DNA from: Alkalihalobacillus bogoriensis ATCC BAA-922
GTDB lineage: Bacteria > Bacillota > Bacilli > Bacillales > Bacillaceae_F
DNA length: 64,000 bases
Direction: 5' to 3'
NCBI RefSeq assembly: GCF_000621445.1
Contig: NZ_JHYI01000006.1
Location: 1 to 64,000 of the forward strand
The position numbers and the translations under genes were made by a program. How positions within the stretch are numbered: position 1 is the stretch's first letter; each line of letters opens with the position of its first letter. Positions 59,852-64,000 of the stretch are shown here, one piece after another. The notes below the pieces were generated by a model. The model was not told the DNA's origin and searched no databases. It worked only from the letters and a program-made list of their open reading frames with translations.

Positions 59852-62494
59852 TTACTGTTTTAATTCTGCAATACGAGCTTTTACTGTCTCTCTTTTTTCA
59901 ATATAGTCTTTTTCCTTCGCACGTTCTTCCACAATCACTTGTTCAGGAGCTTTAGCAATAAACCCTTGATTACTTAATTTTTTCTGAACTCTTTCAACTT
60001 CTTTATCAAGTTTTGCCACTTCTTTTTCAAGTCGGGCTATTTCCGCATCTAAATCTAGTAGTCCTGCTAGCGGAAGGAATAACTCGACTCCAGTTAACAC
60101 ATTCGACATCGATTTTTCTGGAGTTGATAAATCTGTTGCCATTTTTAATTCACTAGGGTTACAAAATCTTTCAATATATTGCTGCCCACGTTTTAATTGT
60201 GTGTAAACTTCTTCATCTTTTGGTTTGATATGAAGTTCAATCTGCTTACTCATCGGAACATTTAATTCTGAACGAGTATTTCTAACAGAACGAATAATAT
60301 CTTTTAACAGTGTAAAATCTTTTACAGCATCTTCAAATACTAATTCAACCTTTTTCGTTGGCCATGCAGCTACAGTAATTGAATCGCCTTCATGCGGCAA
60401 ATGTTGCCATATTTCCTCGGTAATAAACGGCATAATTGGATGTAATAGTCGAAGAGTGTGGTCTAATACATAAGCAAGAACTGATCTTGTCGTCTTTTTC
60501 GCTTCTTCATCATCACCGGTTAACGGCAGTTTCGCCATTTCAATATACCAATCACAGAAATCATCCCATATAAAGTTATATAAGATCCGTCCTACTTCAC
60601 CAAACTCATACGCGTCAATTAATCTCGTTACATCGTCAATTGTTTCTTGAAGACGCGTCAATATCCATTTGTCGGCAATTGTCTTTTCTCCTGATATATC
60701 AATTTCATCATATGTTAATCCATCCATATTCATCAGGGCAAACCTGGACGCATTCCAAATTTTATTTGCAAAGTTCCACGTTGATTCGACTTTTTCCCAA
60801 TAAAAACGAAGATCATTTCCTGGGGAACTCCCTGTTGATAAGAAGAATCGCAGTGCATCTGCTCCATATTTGTCGATAACATCCATCGGGTCAACACCAT
60901 TTCCAAGCGACTTACTCATTTTTCTTCCTTGGGAATCTCTAACTAACCCATGAATGAGCACATCTTTAAATGGACGTTCATCTGTGAATTCTAATCCTTG
61001 GAATATCATTCGGGCTACCCAAAAATAAATAATGTCATATCCTGTTACTAACACATCTGTGGAATAATATCGTTTGAAATCTGGTGCTTCTTTATCGGGC
61101 CAACCCATTGTTGAAAACGGCCACAATGCTGAGCTGAACCACGTATCTAATACATCTTCATCTTGTTCCCAATTTTCAATATCACTAGGAGCTTCATGCC
61201 CTACATAAACTTCTCCTGTTTCTTTATGATACCAAGCAGGAATTCGGTGTCCCCACCATAATTGTCTTGAAATACACCAGTCTCTGATGTTTTCAATCCA
61301 GTGCAGATATGTTTTTTCAAATCGGTCTGGTACAAAGTTTACTTTGTCATTTGACTTTTGCAATTCAATCGCTTGTTTTGCTAAAGGTTCCATTTTTACA
61401 AACCATTGCGTCGACAAGTATGGTTCTACCACTGCGCCACTACGCTCTGAATGCCCAACGGAATGCATATGGTCTTCAATATGAAAAAGAATATCTGCTT
61501 CTTGCAAATCTTTCACAATTTGTTTTCGGCATTCAAAACGATCAAGACCTTTGTATTTTCCAGCATTTTCATTCATTTTCCCATCTTCTGACATGACGAG
61601 AATTCTTTCTAAATTATGACGGTTTCCAATTTCAAAGTCATTTGGATCATGAGCTGGTGTTATTTTAACCGCACCTGAACCAAATTCCATATCGACATAA
61701 TCATCTGCGACAATCGGAATTTCTCGATTAACAATCGGTAGTTTTACCATTTTGCCTATTAAATGTTTGTATCTTTCATCTTCTGGGTGTACGGCAACCG
61801 CTGTATCCCCTAGCATTGTTTCTGGTCGAGTTGTGGCAACTTCAATATGACCTGAACCGTCTGCTAGTGGGTATTTCATATGATAAAAATGACCTTGTAC
61901 GTCTTTATATATCACTTCGATATCAGACAACGCTGTTTTCGTTTGTGGGTCCCAGTTAATAATATATTCTCCACGATAGATTAAGCCTTTTTCATATAAA
62001 CGAACAAACACTTCTCGTACAGCCTTCGATAAACCTTCATCTAATGTAAATCGTTCTCGTGAGTAATCAAGGGCAAGACCGAGCTTTGACCATTGAGAGC
62101 GTATAAAGGAAGCATACTCTTCTTTCCATTCCCAAGATTTTTCGAGGAATTTTTCCCGTCCTAAATCATAACGAGATAATCCTTCTTCTTTTAGTTTCCC
62201 TTCCACTTTTGCTTGAGTCGCAATTCCAGCGTGGTCCATCCCAGGAAGCCAAAGTGCATCATAGCCTTGCATTCGTTTTGTTCGAATTAATATATCTTGT
62301 AATGTTGTATCCCATGCATGACCTAAATGCAATTTCCCTGTCACATTTGGTGGGGGGATAACAATGGTATACGGCTTTTTACTCTCGTCACCTGTTGCCT
62401 CAAAAAACTTCCCTTCGACCCAATACGGATACCATTTCGCTTCTGTTTCTTGCGGATTATATTTTGTTGGCATTGAAAGATCTTGATTTGCCAT
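59852..62494 (-). CDS. valS: Valyl-tRNA synthetase
   Basis: Charges tRNA-Val. The 880-residue class I enzyme has the HIGH motif as HLGH at residues 56-59 ([14 protein letters not shown]), the KMSKS motif in [11 protein letters not shown], the editing domain in between ([18 protein letters not shown]) and the C-terminal coiled-coil tRNA arm ([21 protein letters not shown]). The start [13 protein letters not shown] is chosen from GGAGG; the longer frame runs into the T-box terminator. Controlled by the T-box upstream. Confidence 0.98.
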   Translation of the reverse strand: MANQDLSMPTKYNPQETEAKWYPYWVEGKFFEATGDESKKPYTIVIPPPNVTGKLHLGHAWDTTLQDILIRTKRMQGYDALWLPGMDHAGIATQAKVEGKLKEEGLSRYDLGREKFLEKSWEWKEEYASFIRSQWSKLGLALDYSRERFTLDEGLSKAVREVFVRLYEKGLIYRGEYIINWDPQTKTALSDIEVIYKDVQGHFYHMKYPLADGSGHIEVATTRPETMLGDTAVAVHPEDERYKHLIGKMVKLPIVNREIPIVADDYVDMEFGSGAVKITPAHDPNDFEIGNRHNLERILVMSEDGKMNENAGKYKGLDRFECRKQIVKDLQEADILFHIEDHMHSVGHSERSGAVVEPYLSTQWFVKMEPLAKQAIELQKSNDKVNFVPDRFEKTYLHWIENIRDWCISRQLWWGHRIPAWYHKETGEVYVGHEAPSDIENWEQDEDVLDTWFSSALWPFSTMGWPDKEAPDFKRYYSTDVLVTGYDIIYFWVARMIFQGLEFTDERPFKDVLIHGLVRDSQGRKMSKSLGNGVDPMDVIDKYGADALRFFLSTGSSPGNDLRFYWEKVESTWNFANKIWNASRFALMNMDGLTYDEIDISGEKTIADKWILTRLQETIDDVTRLIDAYEFGEVGRILYNFIWDDFCDWYIEMAKLPLTGDDEEAKKTTRSVLAYVLDHTLRLLHPIMPFITEEIWQHLPHEGDSITVAAWPTKKVELVFEDAVKDFTLLKDIIRSVRNTRSELNVPMSKQIELHIKPKDEEVYTQLKRGQQYIERFCNPSELKMATDLSTPEKSMSNVLTGVELFLPLAGLLDLDAEIARLEKEVAKLDKEVERVQKKLSNQGFIAKAPEQVIVEERAKEKDYIEKRETVKARIAELKQ

Positions 62495-62517
62495 GTGTGT
62501 TCCTCCTTTGTTTTCTA

Positions 62518-62785
62518 AAAAAATATAAAAAACTCCCTTCGCCTCAAAGGACGAAGAGAGTATCTCTCGCGGTACCACCTTTGTTTGCAAGCAAAATACA
62601 CTTGCACACCTCAGTAAATGTAACGGTTCTCACCGGCTTACTTTACTCATTCGCTTGAACGTTCAAGTAAGCTGCTCATTGGGCGACCTTCAATTCGTAC
62701 ATCCTGAAAAATCTTTCAGCTCTGATTTTTCTCTCTAAAAGGCATCCGAATTTACTCTTCCCTGTCATTGCAGTTTAGAATTTTA
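62518..62785 (-). promoter_or_regulatory. T-box leader of valS
   Basis: A tRNA-sensing leader. On the - strand, GGTGGTACCGCG (complement of 62568-62579) is the T-box sequence that binds the tRNA acceptor end in the antiterminator. It is followed by a strong terminator stem CTCTCTTCG/CGAAGGGAG (62533-62560) and a T-run. Upstream there is the stem I domain with GAAGGTCGCC, whose GTC would be the valine specifier codon, fitting the gene it controls. Uncharged tRNA-Val should allow readthrough. Confidence 0.92.
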
Positions 62786-62797
62786 TTATCTTGCTAT

Positions 62798-62827
62798 ATT
62801 CTACCTTTTTTTGATTTCATTCGTCAA
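62798..62827 (-). promoter_or_regulatory. valS promoter
   Basis: On the - strand TTGACG and TAGAAT are 18 bp apart, ending about 20 bp before the start of the T-box leader. Confidence 0.7.
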
Positions 62828-62931
62828 TATAAGCATAGCCATTTTTTTCTTTTCTATTCAACTTGCCTCTCTCTACTCACATTCAAGCTTAAAAAGCATA
62901 TCGTAATAGTAACATACTATGGAGAGGAGCT

Positions 62932-63123
62932 ATGAAAATGCCAAGACGTAAATTTCGTCCACCATTATGGCTCGTCCGTTTTCGGCAAGTGATTTACCAA
63001 TGTATTTTTTATATCGTTTGTTTTCAATTTATTCGAACGCTTTTACTTCCTACAACGTTTGATGTTATTTTATTAACAATACTTGTGATTGTTTACGGAT
63101 TGTTTCTTTTAGGGGTTATTTAA
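62932..63123 (+). CDS. Small membrane protein divergent from valS
   Basis: A 63-residue protein with a basic N-terminus (MKMPRRKFRPPLWLVRFRQ) and two membrane segments (~20-38 and ~43-62). GGAGAGGAGC lies before the ATG. No family recognised. Its TAA stop is the first three bases of repeat B copy 3. Confidence 0.65.
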   Translation: MKMPRRKFRPPLWLVRFRQVIYQCIFYIVCFQFIRTLLLPTTFDVILLTILVIVYGLFLLGVI

Positions 63124-63157
63124 GAAAAACGCGGGAGCGTCTTTTCGTTTCAAGTGA
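63121..63157. repeat. Structured interspersed repeat B, copy 3 (5' end only)
   Basis: TAAGAAAAACGCGGGAGCGT and ~17 further bases match the other copies, then the similarity stops. It begins with the stop codon of the small membrane gene and keeps the ACGC-GGGA-GCGT hairpin with a following TTTTC, which could work as a terminator on +. Confidence 0.7.
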
Positions 63158-63501
63158 AGTGTATGATGAACAACCAACACATGCCATGTTTCATTTTCGC
63201 GGCCACAGGAGCGCTTATTCACGCAAAAGCAACTCTATTCCTAGCGATATATTATGATTAACTGCTCCTGTGTCCGCCAACGTTCCAAAACGCTAGTAAT
63301 GTTCACAGATAACGGTTTTCATGGCCGCTTACTTATCATAAACAACAAAATTGCTATCGCGATAAATCCGACCCAAGTGTTGAATAATTCACTTAGGTCT
63401 TTTCTTGCTTGTCTCATAGTACTCCAAGTCCCTCATTCATTCTAAGAATTTATTAAAACAATGCTATACACAAGTCGACTATTTTATAGTTTCCTAAACA
63501 A
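63158..63501. other. Intergenic stretch without clear content
   Basis: Short open frames here (for example 63254-63445 on +) have no binding site or protein-like composition. I see no gene, RNA or named repeat in it. Confidence 0.4.
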
Positions 63502-63660
63502 TAAGAAAAACGCGGGAGCGTCTTTTCGTTTCAAGCGAAGTGCGGAGCCCTGCCCGCTTTTGATAGTGAACCCCAAGTGTTTTTCTTGGGGTGAAACGCG
63601 CAGGTGCGCAGCCTTCGCTCTTCTTGAATAAGCCTTCAAAACTTTTATACTCTTATCTTG
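63502..63660. repeat. Structured interspersed repeat B, copy 4 (complete)
   Basis: Full-length copy. ACGC-GGGA-GCGT hairpin at ~63509-63520; a long-range stem TTTCAAGCGAAG with CTTCGCTCTTCTTGAA; inner hairpin CCCCAAG/CTTGGGG at 63571-63591; and GCGCAGGTGCGC. It is almost identical to copy 1 apart from small indels, which keep the stems. A - strand frame covering it (to 63783) is an artefact. Confidence 0.85.
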
Positions 63661-63667
63661 TAAGAAA

Positions 63668-63708
63668 AACTGAGTGAGGAACCCCACCTCACTCAGTCCT
63701 TTTTTGTT
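63668..63708. terminator. Strong bidirectional terminator after repeat B4
   Basis: ACTGAGTGAGG pairs with CCTCACTCAGT, followed by CCTTTTTTG on + and TTTTTC on -. No protein gene ends here on +, so it may terminate a transcript through repeat B4; on - it may end a gene beyond the window. Confidence 0.75.
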
Positions 63709-63855
63709 TCCTGCAAATTGAAAAAACCTGTACTCTACTCCATGTACCCCATTATAATACTCAGGATACATTTCTCCTCCCAAGTTTCATAGAAAAACAT
63801 TGGTGGTGTCATCGGACCGCCACCATCCATTAAATCTTTCATCACACACTAAACA

Positions 63856-64000
63856 AACAAGCTGATAGAAGCCTTCTATTAGACACTTCTTTCCGTTTTT
63901 GCACTCGTTTTGTCCAATAGAACCTTCCTATTAGACATTTCTCTCCGTTTTTACTCTTGTTTTGTCCAATAGAGCATTCCTATTAGACACTTCTTTCCGA
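63856..64000. repeat. Tandem 52-bp hairpin repeats, family C, array 2
   Basis: Units begin at 63908 and 63960 (52 bp apart), with a degenerate one at ~63856; the array runs off the window. Stems are TCCAATAG/CTATTAGA with 7-nt loops, while the spacer (CTCTCCGTTTTTACTCTTG) resembles that of the array at 29062. Confidence 0.85.

Noticed and set aside
62495-62590. 32-codon extension of valS
   Set aside because: It passes through the T-box terminator, and GGAGG precedes the internal ATG that gives the normal ValS N-terminus.
63484-63783. 99-codon frame on the - strand
   Set aside because: It reads through repeat B copy 4 and a strong terminator; the part matching RRAKAAHLRVSPQEKHLGF is repeat sequence also open by chance at 26212-26478. 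No binding site.

Overview
The window is a piece of a low-GC Firmicute chromosome, almost certainly Bacillaceae. The - strand gene order valS-folC-...-spoIIB-maf-radC-mreBCD-minCD-...-spoIVFA-spoIVFB-...-rplU-prp-rpmA is the one known from Bacillus subtilis. It comes with sporulation genes (spoIIB, spoIVFA, spoIVFB), a valS T-box, an L21 leader and strong GGAGG ribosome binding sites. The exact species cannot be named from the sequence.

Layout: 0.4-5 kb holds the phosphate operon pstSCAB-phoU. 5.3-6.1 kb is a metallo-beta-lactamase-fold hydrolase. 6.4-9 kb is rplU-prp-rpmA and rng. 9.2-11.3 kb is an orphan receiver-domain gene and spoIVFAB. 11.4-20.5 kb is a nitrate-assimilation and molybdenum-cofactor block (mobA, a MOSC protein, nasC, nirD, nirB, moaB, moaC) placed between spoIVFA and minD, which are adjacent in B. 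subtilis. 20.7-27.6 kb is the minCD, mreBCD, radC, maf, spoIIB cell-shape and division block. 27.8-28.8 kb is a CapA-like protein. 29.5-42.4 kb is a complete type IV pilus locus: pilB, pilT, pilC, pilD, pilM, pilN, pilO and two pilins on -, with the minor pilins pilV, pilW and pilX divergent on +. In B. subtilis this position between folC and spoIIB holds the prepilin peptidase gene comC.

42.5-53.3 kb is an accessory region. Small unrelated genes all point the same way (acetyltransferases, HAD, ASCH, SUKH, toxin-antitoxin, APH, VOC, serine hydrolase, small membrane proteins). They are separated by 50-80 bp repeats made of two related core sites around a hairpin. At least two genes end inside a repeat, and many genes are broken. 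This looks like an integron-style gene-cassette array without an integrase in the window, and it is the main candidate for an unusual system here. 53.5-58.3 kb has an ankyrin lipoprotein and a 1198-residue secreted protein with Ig-like domains. 58.5-62.8 kb is folC and valS with its T-box.

The intergenic DNA carries several structured repeat families. Four elements consist of four small 7-nt-loop hairpins spaced 51/62(63)/51 bp, two in each orientation (6.1, 12.9, 19.1 and 54.5 kb). Two loci carry tandem 52-bp hairpin units whose stems change on both arms together (29.1 kb and 63.9 kb). A ~150-nt structured repeat occurs at 20.5, 26.4, 63.1 and 63.5 kb. A cluster of 17-mers sits behind phoU.
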